Positions 1 to 10,854 of a stretch of DNA of 64,000 nt are shown piece after piece; the first letter of the stretch is position 1, and each line of letters starts with the position of its first letter. The position numbers and the translations under genes were made by a program. The notes under the pieces were generated by a model. The model was not told the origin of the DNA and ran no database searches. It worked only from the letters and a program-made list of their open reading frames with translations. Origin of the DNA: Hirsutella rhossiliensis (taxonomy: Eukaryota > Ascomycota > Sordariomycetes > Hypocreales > Ophiocordycipitaceae). Location of the stretch: assembly GCF_020360975.1 (NCBI RefSeq), contig NW_025408669.1, positions 2,976,001 to 3,040,000 on the forward strand. The letters are read 5' to 3'.

Positions 1-108
1 GGGCTTAGGAGGCCAATCAGAGGCCAAAGATTTTGAGGGGAAAAAAGTTTGGGTGGTCGGGGCGCGGGGCATAATCCTTTCGTTCCTCAAGGCACGTTCC
101 TCAAGGCA
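1..108 (+). mobile_element. 3' end of an upstream Helitron
   Basis: The window opens inside the right-hand end of another Helitron. Positions 78-92 carry the 3' terminal motif (TTTCGTTCCTCAAGG), and the core CGTTCCTCAAGGCA is repeated at 95-108. The same motif ends copy A (9447-9461), the mini-element (9959-9973) and copy B (53703-53714 and 53721-53732). The internal sequence around 50-80 (GGGTGG...GGGGCATAATCC) is nearly identical to the last 40 bases of the mini-Helitron, so this element is of that subfamily. Copy A starts about 15 bp further on in the same orientation. Confidence 0.75.
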
Positions 109-132
109 CGCCCTTCGGGCTGAACGGGAGAG

Positions 133-173
133 GCAACCCAACAGGGTTGCGCAAAGAGCCTTGAGGAACGAAA
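133..173 (+). repeat. Helitron A 5' terminal hairpin and inverted motif
   Basis: A perfect 7-bp stem (GCAACCC at 133-139, GGGTTGC at 144-150, loop AACA) is followed by CCTTGAGGAACGAAA at 159-173. The latter is the exact reverse complement of the 3' terminal motif at 9447-9461. The same arrangement occurs at 9547-9588 (mini-element) and 42547-42587 (copy B). The motif lies about 35 bp inside the 5' end but at the very 3' end, so the repeats are asymmetric, as described for Helitron2/Helentron-type elements. Confidence 0.8.
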
Positions 174-288
174 AAAACGTCTAGACAAGGGGCAGACAGA
201 TGTACAGAGGCAGAAAGGTAACGACGACCAAGGGGCAGCCAGGCTGGACGAAAAACACTTCCCATTTAAGGAGTTATAGCAGCGTACG

Positions 289-1730
289 CTATTCCATTTC
301 CGTAGCTTTCTTAGATAGGTGGCGGTTTCGAAGCGGACGGGCCGGCGAGCCCAAGCCATGGGCGACAATGGAATCGAGGGAAGAGTCCCGTAAGTCAGGA
401 CCCGGCTTAGGGTTGTCCGGCTCATGAGCGGCGGAGGCAGCCGAAACAGAGAACGAGTGGGTAGCAGAGGAGGCGGGCTTAGGGGAAGACGAGATCACCG
501 GGGCCTTATGCAGCAGACACGGTCGCTTCGTCGGCGTATCGGCAGGCTCAGGGCAATATCGTTTCCCGGGCGGCGTAAGGTGGCCGGTCGAGGGCGAAGC
601 CGAAGCCAAGGGTGGAGGACTGAGCGGGAGGGTGCCAGGGGTGATCAAAGACAAAGAGGCAGCGCGCACGTCCCGGAAGGCCGCGGAAGCGGAGGAAGCT
701 TGTTGCCTCTGTGGCGTAGAGAGAAGCGGTGCCATCGTGGTGACGGCGGCGGCGGCCTTGTCGAGAAAAGTCCAGGAATCCGGGACGACGATAAAGACGT
801 TGTCCCGGTCCGAGCCCGGGGGGTAGAGCATGACATCATGACGGAGCAGGCCAGCGACCTTGCCTGTGCAGGTAAAGGGGACGTTAGGCTGAAATTGAGA
901 GTCCTGCCTCTCGGCCATCTTCCTACACAAGATGGCCCAGGGGTTAGCGCGAACAGGGAAGATAACGAAGACCTGGAACGGGTGGAAGCCCTTGAAGGGG
1001 ACCTTATTAGGCATCCCAGGAGCGACATAGGTAGAAAGGCGGACAAATCCGCAACAGTTAAGTTGGGCGGCGCCTAGACCGGGCAGTAGGTCCCGCCGCA
1101 GCGAGGAGTGGCCGGTGCCGACGATAAGGCCGGTAAAGGAAACAATAGGCGGGATGCAGGGAAGTCGCCCATGGAGGCAAAGAGCCTAGGAGAACACTTC
1201 AAGCCCATCTTAGCCATATACCGTTTCGTCGGCACTCGCGAAGGGTCAGGGCACGGCTTACGGCTGGTAGCCCTGATCGCGGACGACAAGGGCGGGCATC
1301 GTATAGAGAAAGGTGCGGCCCGTGTCAGACTCGAGGCCGTCGCGTTGCTCAACCTCCCATGCGAGCGCGTAGGGGTGGACGCGGGCATGCATGAAAAACC
1401 ACTCTTCGGTCCAGTCGGAGGGATCAATAGGCTGGCCGTAGATGGAGAGGTTGAGGCTAAAAAAGACGGATGTCGGGGAATCATCGGCATCCGATCGGAG
1501 GGGCGCATATTCCGTCGCGAGCAGCCAGGCGGGAGGAGGCAGGAAGACGCGGGCCATGGCCTCGGCGTTAAGACCCTGATGCGGTGGTCGTCCTGGTGGG
1601 AAAATCTAGCAGGACAGTCCGGCTGGACAAAAGACATCATAGACATCTCACCGCCAGCGCCCCTTTGGCTATCGAGCGGCTTTCGAAGGTGCGGTGCGGG
1701 CATATCGGTACGAAGTAGAGAGGAAGACAT
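289..1730 (-). pseudogene. Helitron antisense gene, copy A
   Basis: Unrecognised gene on the strand opposite RepHel, orthologous to 44134-45565 and 55070-56497. It starts at ATG 1730 (MSSSLLRTDMPAPHL...). The exon 1 frame shifts near 1557 between the HQDDHRIR and NAEAMARVF-like parts. Exon 1 ends at 1262 with donor GTAAGC (1261-1256); the acceptor CCTAG ends at 1186, giving a 76-bp intron. Exon 2 carries a conserved core (FTCTGKV...VFIVVPDSWTF) and a Pro/Ser-rich tail with a basic TPTKRP motif, ending in a conserved PARPLR motif. A second shift lies early in exon 2, near 1150. Total coding length is about 455 codons, matching the other copies. The intron position is identical in all three. 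The core resembles an OB-fold in its hydrophobic pattern, but this is only a guess. Confidence 0.6.
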
Positions 1731-2683
1731 AGTGCATCTGCGCAGGTCGATAGGCCACTTGCACGCACTAAAAGGACGGGTTCTCAGCGTCAAGAAAGGA
1801 GTAGGGAAGAAGTCGAGCGTAGACGCACTTATAGTAGATCAATAGTGGTATGGATTCGCCGGGAAGAGCGAGGAGCCTTGCCGCTGTAAGTAAGCAGACG
1901 TCAAAGAGATGCGTCGTGGTGTTGCGGAGCTGGGTACTGATCGGGCAGCAAGGGCGACGCGGATTAAAGTGTCCGGCAGGGCTACCGGCATAGGATGGCG
2001 AAAACTAGGGCTGTCGGCAGATAGGCCTGTCGATAGGTACAAAGGAAGCCCGGCAGGTCCGAGAGAGGAGAGGTCTAATGCAGAAAGGGATATTAACAAG
2101 GAAGGATATAACCGTTAGCAAGAAGAATGCCAACGCGGCGGAACGCCATTGCCAGGAAGCGAGACAATCTCGGGGTATATCCCGGGCGAAGGCTTCCTAA
2201 TCTATCGTTCGTTTGCGGAGCCTTGCCGATAAGACAGCACCAGCATGGGGGAGAATCGTAGCCGCGAGGTAAGATCGGTGGCAGGAGAGTGCGAAACGGG
2301 GACAGCAGCAGCGGCCGCTGCTGCGACGAGGAGTATCGCGGCGGCGAGACCGATCGCAATGGACGAAGGGCCGAAGCGGGCGTCGGGCCACAAAAGTCAA
2401 GGAAACGCGGCACCCAGGTTCCGGCCTATTGAGGCCAAGCCGGCCGCGGCGGCCGACGATGCCTCACGAAGAGAGCAGGCAGAGGCACTCAAAAGAGCGT
2501 TGCCCAAGGGAAGTCGGCGAGGCGGCTGGCCGCGGAAAGGACGACTAACGTCGATAGTTCCTCCTCGAAGGAGGGCTCGTGGAGGGCGTCCAGAGGGGCA
2601 CGTCTGGAAGGCGAAGCCGTGGTGCGCGGACAGGGCCAATGGGCTCCGAGGACACCCAAGCCGCCCAGGAGGACAGGATCGGC

Positions 2684-3120
2684 CGGCAAGCCCTGTCGGG
2701 AACTCGCCTAGAGTCGTCAGGAGCTTCTGGTTCGGCCAATCCGACCTCAAGAGATGGATGATGGCGCAGGAGATACGCAGTCATCCGGACGGTGGCCACC
2801 GCCGCCATCACGCCAGAAAGGACAGGGTCGGCCGGCAAACAGTGTCGGGATTTCGTCTACAGCCGTCAGGAGCGCCTCATTCGGCCAATCCAACCTAGAG
2901 CAATAGAAGATAGAGCGGGAGATATACAGTCATCCGGATGCCAGGCGGGACAGGATTGGCCGGCAACCGCTGTCACGATGTCGTCTGGAGTCGTCAGGAG
3001 CCCTCGTTCAGCCAACCCAACCCAGAGAGATGCAAGGCAGGGCAGGAGATACGCAGTCATCCGGATGGTTGCCACCACGGCCATCACGCCAGGCGGCGGC
3101 GGGAGAACAAGATCGGCCGT
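2684..3120. repeat. Degenerate direct repeats upstream of RepHel A
   Basis: Three imperfect units of about 127-157 bp begin at roughly 2684, 2824 and 2951, with a partial fourth at 3108. Each contains a GGATCGGCCGGCAA-like block, GTCGTCAGGAGC, TTCGGCCAAYCC and GATACGCAGTCATCCGG. They sit just before the RepHel N-terminus. Copies B and C have a different repeat array in the same place. Confidence 0.65.
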
Positions 3121-3239
3121 GGCGAGACGAGGCAGCGGAAAGATCCTCGCAGGCCGTAGAACAGAGAAAGAGGAACCGCCAGCGTGACCGAGACCAGACC
3201 CCGACGAAACGTACTCGAGGAAGCCATCCGAGGCAGAGG

Positions 3240-6200
3240 AGGAGTGAGCTGCAGGCAGAGGATTTGGCCAGTGTCTTGCTTTACCTCGAAGGGAATTCGT
3301 CGCGAAGGAAAGGCTGTCTAAGGAGCAAACCTGGTGCACACCAATACCGCATGAGAGGAAGGTATCGACGGTGCGAAAGTTTTATCGGGCGTTCCACGAT
3401 GTGAGCACCTTGCCGATAATGACCTGCAGGCTGTGTTACCGCAAGCGTACAAGGAAGGAGTTGAGGAGATTCCGTGGGATCAGTGGCTATCAAGTCCCGT
3501 TCCTCGGGGTGAGCGCTCACCATTTGCGTGCCGAAGCTGCTTTCCCGGGGGTGAGCCCGTCTCGGTTTGTGTGGAGTGTGCCCGATGCTTGGGGCGCGGG
3601 AGCCTGTCGTCGGCGGTCCACCTTCACAGTCGCCTCGGATGCGAGCACATGTTCCCCGACGAGCTGAAGGGGCTGACGCCGGTCGAAGAGAAGCTCATCT
3701 CGTTGAACTCGTGTTACGGCTTTGTGACGAGGTATAACATTCCGGGCGGGCAGACGCAGGCAGTGAGGTATCCGAGACATGTCAAGGGCCACATCACGGT
3801 GTTTCCAAACAACGTGCAGGAGCTGGCGAGAAGGGTGCTCCCGCACCCGCTCTGGCAAACAATGGACGAGATCCACGTCTCGTGGCAGGGCGCGGAGAAG
3901 CCAGCACCGTGCGACTTATCGGGTCTCTTGTCGGTGAGGCGTCAAGTCGTCGAGAGAGCGCTTATCTGGTTGAAGAAGAATAACCCCCATTACGCCGATA
4001 TTGAGATTGATAGGGCGGAAATGGATAGCTGGGGAACACCATCACACGGTGTGCCGCGGGTGGTCTACGACCGCATGGAGCGGAACGAGCCGTCTGCGTG
4101 GGAGAAGACGCGAACGGCGCAGGTCGTGCCGCCCGCAGAGCGGGCCATGGACGACGATAGTCCGGCGGAGATCGAAGGAGTCCTCGCCCAGCTCCTCCAA
4201 GGACAAGACGTATTGGACAGGGGGAGTCGAGAATCCGAGGGGAGTGGAGCGGACGGGACTGACGATGCTGAGCCCGATGACAGAGCCAAAACGATCAACG
4301 AGATCACCTCTTCCGGCATGTTTGCATTGGACGGACCGCCGGAAGTGTCGGACGCAGAGAAGCTCCGCTTTGCGTGCAATGCCGTGGGTGGCGATGGGGC
4401 CGAGAACGACCGCAAGGGGCCGAGGGCATGGATAAGGTCGGCGGAGGCGGGTCAAGAAGGCACGGATGTCCGCGAGCCATACATCCACGTTTGTCGCGGA
4501 GACGAATTCGCCGACTCGCTCGACGCCTCGTTCTTCGCCAAGACCTTCCCACCCTACTGCCGTTCGGATTTGGAGGACCACGGCTCGCGGAGGAAGTCAT
4601 CTTAGGACCCGAGGGGCCGGTCAATTGGCGGGTACGGCTGCTGGAGAAGAGACGGCGGCGCGAGATCTTCTGTCGTCTCGGAACATAAGCCTTCGGACCT
4701 GGGCCGGCATTGTGCTGCGGCGCCATGGTGGCCGATTCGCGACGCATACCATCTTCTCGTTTCTCGTTTTCAATATGGATGTGCGGTCGAAGAATCGTCG
4801 GGTCAGCATGCTCAGCGCGACGCGGAAGAACTTCGCCGAGGTGGAGCGCATCGTACGGTCGCTGACAGCGGATAGGTTAGCGGCCGCCAGGGCGGAGCTG
4901 GAGACGTCGGGCAAGACTACCGACGATGGCGTCAAGGAGCTTCTAAGATGCCTTTCGCTGTACGGCTATCGGCAGCCCATGTCGAGGGAGCTCCGTCTGA
5001 GCATGCGGCGCAAGATCCAGTCACTCATCTTATGTCGTGGCGTGCCTGCAATCTGGTTCACGCTCAACCCGAACGACATCACGAACCCGGTGAAGCTGAG
5101 ACTGGCGGCATACCGCACACGTGATCCCGCAGCGGCCGAGGCATTCCTGCAAGGCCTCGACAAGGCGTTCAAACGTGCGCGGCTGGCCATCTCGGACCCG
5201 TTAAGCTCGGCCGAATTCTTCCACCGAGAAATGACGTTGTTCTTCGAACATTACGTGAGAGTGGGCGAGGAGTCGGTGTTCGGGCGCATCAGCCACTATT
5301 ACGGTGCCGTCGAGACCAACGAGCGTGGAGCGCTCCATGTTCACGGACTGCTCTGGCTGCAGGGCAACGTGCATCTAAGCTCGATGCTTGCCGATATCGA
5401 CGGCGAGGATCAAGCGGCATACCGAGAACGCATCGTCAGATACGTCGACAGTGTCTTTTCCGAGGTATGAGCGGGGGCCGGCGTGTTGACCTGCGTCCTC
5501 CGTCTGTCAAAGCCGAGAAAGCTGACGAACAAGACAGGATCTGGACCAGGAAGGCTTCTGCGCAATGCAGGCCGAGCGATCGGTGACGTCAGATATATCG
5601 CAATTTCTGGGCGACGAACGGCAATTTTCAGCCTCGTTCGACGAGGAAGCGAACTTCTGTGCCGGCGCGACGCAGATCCATACCCACAGCCCGACCTGCG
5701 TCAAGTACTCGCTGGGCAAAGGGGGGCGCAAGGGCGATTTATGTCGTTTCAAGGCGCCGTGGGGACTGGTCGACGAGACGGCCTTCACGGGAGACGGCGT
5801 GCTGCGGATTCGGAGGTCGCACAGCATGGTGAATCGGTGGAACAAGGCCATTGCCGTGGGCTTCGCCACAACCATGACATATCTTTCATCGCCACACAGC
5901 GTAAGACGATGGCCCTCATCTTTACGTCACAAACTATGCGACCAAGGTGGAGGACCCTGTATGGAAGCGCGTCGCCGCCGCCGCGGATCTCTTGCCTCCC
6001 AGGGCAGGTGACGGAATGGCCGACGGCGCGGAGGTTCGTGGAGACAGTGGTGCCGGTGACGATGGCAGGCAGAATAAGACACGGCAGTTCCTGATGAAGG
6101 TGGCGAATCGCGTGTTTACGGAGAGGCCGTTATCGCAGGTCGAGGTCGTCGCGGACCTCCTGGGATGCGCGACTGAACTGACGAATGGCAGTGCTTGGGC

Positions 6201-9103
6201 GTTCCTGAACGTATCGTTGCTCTACTGGCAAGTCTTCCGACAATGGCCGCACCTTCGACGAGAAAGCGGCGCAGCCGTTGCAGATGGCTCTGTGGACGAG
6301 TCAATACTCGTCGAAGAAGCAGGCCAGAGGATTTGCCGTGTCGAGGCATACCGTCATCGGGGAGACGTCCTTCGAGGGCTGTGTCTCTACGACTACGTTT
6401 CGCTGGTCAGGCTGAAGCGCAACGAAAGGGACGAGGGGCCCGCCGGCTGGGGGGAGGTCCCGTTCGAGAGCGGCTGGGCTCCGGGAGGCCGTTGGGCGCA
6501 GGTGCTCAGGCGACCGGGCAAGCAGGCCACGGTCTGCCTCGACGGGTATTTGAGCAAGGATTTCGACGAAGACGACGAAGGGTCGTGCTACCGAAGGTGC
6601 GTTTGTCGTCGACGGGCCGGAGGCGCCGGGTCGAGAAGGCTAATTTCCATGGCGAAGAGCGGCTGTGCAGCATCTTGCGCTGTTCGTGCCGTGGGAGTCT
6701 TTCTTAGACGAAGAAAGGGCGACAGCAACTGCATATGGGGCGGCAACGAGCAGCCCTGGCCCCGAGGATATCATGTTTCGTCGATAACGTGCAGTTGCTG
6801 CGACGGTCGGCCGAAGATGCAAAGCGGGACGCACGGCAGTGGGCGGCCTCGTCCGGTGACGGCGACCCCACGGCAGTACGTCCGGACGAGGACGGCACCG
6901 GGGAGGTGGGTGTCGAGCCCGGATCGGGATACCAGGCCGACAGTGCGGGAAGCACGAATCGCCTAATCGACGTTGTCAGAAGCTCGATCGGGCCGAACCA
7001 AATCACGGCCGGCTCGCCGGAGCTCACGGCGATGATGCAGGAGCTCAGCCGATTTCAGCAATCGGCGCTGTCCTCTTCTTCCGAGGTCCAGGCCACAATA
7101 CTACCCGAACGGGGCCCAAGACGAATCAACATCCCGGGCGGGCATTCTCCGGAGCCACCATACCGCCGCAAAGTGAGGTTAGGGCCATAAAGTCGCAGCA
7201 AATCCGCGCATCCAGGAGAGGAGAAGATGATACGGGGCATACAAAGCCTGTCCACGGCACCGGTGACTGGTCGCCGCGCGGCGGTGCGGGGCGTGCTCAC
7301 GGGTTTCGGGGATGACGACGTCCAGATGACGGCAGCGGAGCTCGAGGAAGGAGTAGCGGGGGCCAGCGCGGGAATGGAGATCCGGTTCGGTGCCTCAACC
7401 TCCTTCCTCGAGGCGGGCAAGGCCCTGGCAGCGCGGCTCACGCTAAACAAGAAGCAGGCGATCGCCTTCCTAATTATATGCCGCCAGCTTGACCTGATAC
7501 GGCGCGGGGAGAAAAGCAACGTACGCCAGCTGTGCCAGTTCGTCGGTGGAGAGGGCGGAACGGGCAAGTCACGAGTCATCGAGGCGCTCGTCGAGCTCTT
7601 CGCGTCCAAGGATCAATCGAATCGTCTGATGATAACGGCGACGTCGGGGACGGCAGCAGCGCGGATCAACGGCATTACGATCCACTCCGCCTGCGGGTTC
7701 TCGAAAGATCTCGCGGCAGCCGCAAACGCGGCCAAGGATCTCGACGGGGTGCGACTGCCGAAACAGGCGGAGCGGTTCGTCGACGGGCAATCCCGGATGG
7801 ACTGGCAGGAGAAGGACGTGCTCGTCATCGACGAGGTGAGCATGCTCGGGGCGCGGACGCTACACGCGGTGAACGAGCAGCTCTGCCGGCTGCGCGGGTC
7901 GCACCAGGATTTTGGAGGTATTCCGATCGTCCTCTTCTGCGGAGACTTCCACCAATTCCGCCCCGTCCAAGAACGCTCGATCCTCCTCCCCAGCACCGCC
8001 GTCTCGTGGGACGTAGACAGCTCCTTCAAGGCCGAGACACGGCACCAGCACGACAAGGCGCACGCGTTGTGGAAGAGATTCACGACCACGGTCATGCTGG
8101 ACGAGCAGGTGCGCGCCGCGGGAGATCCGGAATTGCAGAGGCTGCTAAGGCGGATTCGACTGGGCGTGCAGGACCGCTCGGATCTGGACCTCCTCAACTC
8201 AAGATGCTACCGGGAAGGCAGGCGGATCCCGTGGGAGACGTGCATCACCGTGGTGACGCCGCTGAACAGGAACCGGTGGAACCTCAACATGGAGGCCAGC
8301 TTGGCGTTCCGGGCCCAGCAGCGGTCAGTGATGCGCATCTTCATCTCGGATCATACGTGGAAGGAGGCCCTGCCGACGGAGGAAGAGGCCATCATGATGC
8401 TGAACCAGGGCGACGACAGCGCGATCCCGGTGCCGGCCGTCTTCATGTTCGTGCCGGGGATGCCGGTCGTCGTGAACCATAACACCCATCAGGGGCTAAA
8501 GCTGGTGAACGGCGCCGGCTACACGGCGCTGGAGGTCGTCCTCGACAAGTCGTACCCGGGGCATCGTATCACGGCAGACACGACGGTCCATTTCGGCCGC
8601 CGGCGGGGATAATGCTGGAGTCGGAGACGACGAACGACGTTCACTTCGTCGGGATGCCGCCAGGCACGGTCCTGTTGACGCCCATGACGGTCAAAATACA
8701 GTGCCAGCGAAAGAGGCCGTGGCAGCAGAACGACGTCAGCCGAAAGGGCCTGCCCTGTACGGCAGCCTTCGCGTGCACAGACTATAAAGTGCAGGGCAGG
8801 ACGCTCGAGCGTGTAGCTCTGGAGCTGCGGGGAACGCGGACGTCAAACATCGACGGACGCGCCGTGTCCTCGCAGTGCGACCCGTACAGCCTGTACGTGC
8901 AGCTGTCTCGCTGCCCGACGCTGGACGGCATTATGCTGGTCTCGAAATTGCGGGAGAGGGACCTGGTGGGCAACAAGGTGCCAGACGAGATGACAGACGC
9001 AGAAGCGAGGCTGGGCCAGCTGAGCGACAAGACTGTCCGCGAGGCCTCGGGATGGCTAGACGTTGATTCCCTGGACTCTAAAGGCACGGGCCTGGACGTG
9101 TAG
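3240..9103 (+). pseudogene. Helitron RepHel, copy A (HUH Rep plus PIF1 helicase)
   Basis: Rolling-circle replication initiator fused to a helicase. No ATG survives at the N-terminus; homology to copies B/C begins near 3240. Visible parts: Cys-rich zinc-binding segment (CRLCYRK, CRSCFPG, CVECARC; 3420-3600), DUF6570-like domain (about 3660-4030), Helitron-like Rep domain (4750-5464) with HVHGLLWL, the tyrosine motif YVTNYATK (about 5920, shifted frame), and PIF1 helicase with GGEGGTGKS (7549-7575), VIDEVSM and the C-terminal TDYKVQG/YVQLSR motifs (to 9103). Intron 1 is 5465-5537 (GTATGA...ACAG, 73 bp). Intron 2 is 6597-6657 (GTGCGT...GAAG, 61 bp). Frame breaks lie near 3430, 4560, 5860, 5915, 7135 and 8605 in addition to the N-terminus. 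Non-functional as it stands. Confidence 0.8.
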
Positions 9104-9463
9104 CTATCGCGATGCCGGGCGCAGGGCGCTGGACGGCACCATGCTCGTGTCAGGGGTGCGGGAGAGGGTTTGGTCGGAAAAGGCCAAAAACCGGTTTCAC
9201 GAGGAGCTGAGTCCTAGTCGCGAGGTTAGGTCGCTGGCAGGACCGGAGAGGGCGAACTGCGCCGGAAGGCGAAACAAAAGGGCTAGGACGAAAAGGGTAA
9301 GTAATCATTAAGCGACCAAAGGGAAGCCGGGATTTAAAAGCTCTCCAATCAGCAGCCAAGATGGGTTCTCCAATCAGAAGCCAAGGGTTTCGAGGGTAAA
9401 GTAGGTTTGGGGGTTTTTGGGGTTTTTTTCGCGTCCAGAAGAGCCTTTTCGTTCCTCAAGGCA

Positions 9464-9540
9464 TAAAGCGATTGTCACCGAGTCTTACCTGTGGGCAGTA
9501 TGCTGATATACCCGATAACTCTAGTGCGTAAGTATTAACT
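9464..9540. repeat. Single 75-bp minisatellite unit between Helitrons
   Basis: One unit of the minisatellite found at 9976-10440 separates copy A from the mini-Helitron. It keeps the CACCGAGTCTT, GCTGATATA and GTAAGTATTA blocks. Its position shows that the array was the landing site of the right-hand elements. Confidence 0.7.
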
Positions 9541-9975
9541 GGAGAGGCAACCCAACCGGGGTTGCGCAAAGAGCCTTGAGGAACGAAAGGCTACAGAGAA
9601 GAGAGGGAAGAGTCGAAGATGGAGTAAAAACAGAAGGGGTTGAGGACGGAAGGGAAAAAATCGATAGAACCAAGGCAGGACTAAGGACTAGGATGCAAAG
9701 TAGAAGGTTGAACTGTCTTACTCGTTTAGGAAACTGCAGCGGCATATGGTTTCGCATCGCTATTCCATTTCAGTAGCGGCAGCTTTCTTAGATAGGTGAC
9801 GGTTTCGAAGTGGACGGACCGGCGAGCCCAAGCCATGCACAGCAATCGAATCGAGGGGCGAGTCCCCCAAGGCGGGATCCCGTTTAGGGCTATCCGGCTT
9901 AGATGTCGAGGAGGCAGCCGAAACAGAGAATGGGTGGTCCGGGCGCGGGGCATAATCCTTTCGTTCCTCAAGGCA
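9541..9975 (+). mobile_element. Non-autonomous mini-Helitron (internal deletion derivative)
   Basis: A 435-bp element with the same ends as the autonomous copies: hairpin GCAACCC/GGGTTGC at 9547-9565, inverted motif at 9574-9588 and 3' motif at 9959-9973. Its stretch 9750-9930 matches copy A 285-455 (the 3' end of the antisense gene, including the AGATAGGTGRCGGTTTCGAAG block). It then jumps at a short GGGTG microhomology to the terminal 45 bp of the type seen at 50-92. It has no coding capacity and presumably depends on RepHel supplied in trans. Confidence 0.75.
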
Positions 9976-10440
9976 TTGGCACCGAGTCTTGACCAGGGGT
10001 AGTCTGCTGATATAGCCGGTAACTCTCGGGAGTAAGTGTTATCCCACGACCAGCCACGGCCCACGACCATCTACGGCCCTTGACTGCGGATAGTACGCTG
10101 ATATAGCCGGGAACTGTAGAAGGTAAGTATTTTGACGCGATTAGCGACGATCCTTAACTACGGACAACATACTAATCTAGCCGGTAACTCTAGGGTGTAA
10201 GTGTTTATCCCGCGATTGGCACCGAGTCTTGACCGCGGATAGTATACTAATATGGCCGGTAACTCTAGGAGGTAAGTGTTTCTCTCGTGAGAGGCGATGA
10301 ATCTTTACTGCGAATAGTATGCTAATATGGCCGGCAACTATAGTGGGTAAGTATTTATCCCGCAAATGGGTACGATTCTGAACTGCGGGTAGTATGCTGA
10401 TATAGCCGGTGACTCCAGTAGCTAGAATCATCACGATTCC
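9976..10440. repeat. 75-bp minisatellite (about 6 units)
   Basis: The TATAGCCGGT-like core recurs at 10011, 10102, 10176, 10251, 10326 and 10401: spacing 91 (one unit with a short insertion), then 74, 75, 75 and 75 bp. Each unit holds TTGGCACCGAGTCTTGACC-like, GGATAGTATGCTGATATAGC-like and GGTAAGTGTTTATCC-like blocks. Because 75 is a multiple of three, the minus strand stays open from 10434 to 10177 and would encode a 25-residue repeat (V-T/A-G-H-I-S-I-L...). I see no start context or domain proving that it is translated. Confidence 0.8.
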
Positions 10441-10700
10441 TGTGAAAGCTTCTGGAGGAATGCTTTCATAGGGTACTATAGGGAGGCCTTAGGTTGTTTC
10501 AACACACCATCGTCGGACTCTCCCGGCATACGGCGAAAGATCCGATATTGGCCATGAATGGAGTAAGCATGTAGTCGTTGTATGGAGTTCTCCACTGGAG
10601 TTTAAGCTCGGCCGGCTATCTGCGGGATTCTACTTCCTATATTCAGACATCGTAAAAGAGATCAGGTTGCTTTTTTTCTCAACTCTCTCCTGTAGCCTGC
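10441..10700. other. Intergenic, no feature recognised
   Basis: About 260 bp between the minisatellite and the hAT remnant. It has no open frame of note, no RNA gene and no clear repeat. Confidence 0.5.
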
Positions 10701-10722
10701 TATAACACAGCGCTGACATCAA

Positions 10723-10820
10723 TTCAAGTAAGTCAAGTTCGGGGGTCTAACTTGATTACTTGAAATAAATTCGTCCCTCAACTTACTTAACTTGAATTAA
10801 ATTGAAATACTTGATATCCG
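10723..10820. repeat. Subterminal AAGTAAGTCAAGT repeats, likely hAT end
   Basis: Inverted arms at 10723-10739 (TTCAAGTAAGTCAAGTT) and 10749-10764 (AACTTGATTACTTGAA) are followed by another copy near 10780 and a partial one at 10805. The same TTACTTGAC-type motifs crowd the ends of the hAT element at 22569-25378. With the adjacent transposase remnant this looks like the subterminal region of an old hAT element. Confidence 0.45.
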
Positions 10821-10854
10821 ACGCCAGGGTGAGGCCCGGGGCACTATCACGCTA

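Larger units (their letters stand above)
122..9463 (+). mobile_element. Helitron copy A (divergent, decayed)
   Basis: A complete-length but decayed rolling-circle transposon of the Helitron2-like type. The left end has a hairpin (133-150) and an internal inverted-repeat motif (159-173); the right end carries the matching motif at 9447-9461. Inside are an antisense two-exon gene (289-1730, -), a divergent intergenic region with degenerate repeats, and RepHel (about 3240-9103, +). At protein level it is clearly homologous to copies B and C but well diverged, and it lacks the MYND gene they carry. At least seven frame breaks in RepHel and one or two in the antisense gene suggest an inactive copy. 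The right flank (9464-9540) is a unit of the local 75-bp minisatellite. Confidence 0.8.

Noticed and set aside
289..1730. Assigning the antisense gene as an RPA homologue
   Set aside because: Only a loose OB-like hydrophobic pattern is visible; no RPA motif or zinc ribbon is seen, so function is left open.
9976..10440. CRISPR array
   Set aside because: Tandem 75-bp units without unique spacers, in a eukaryotic context.
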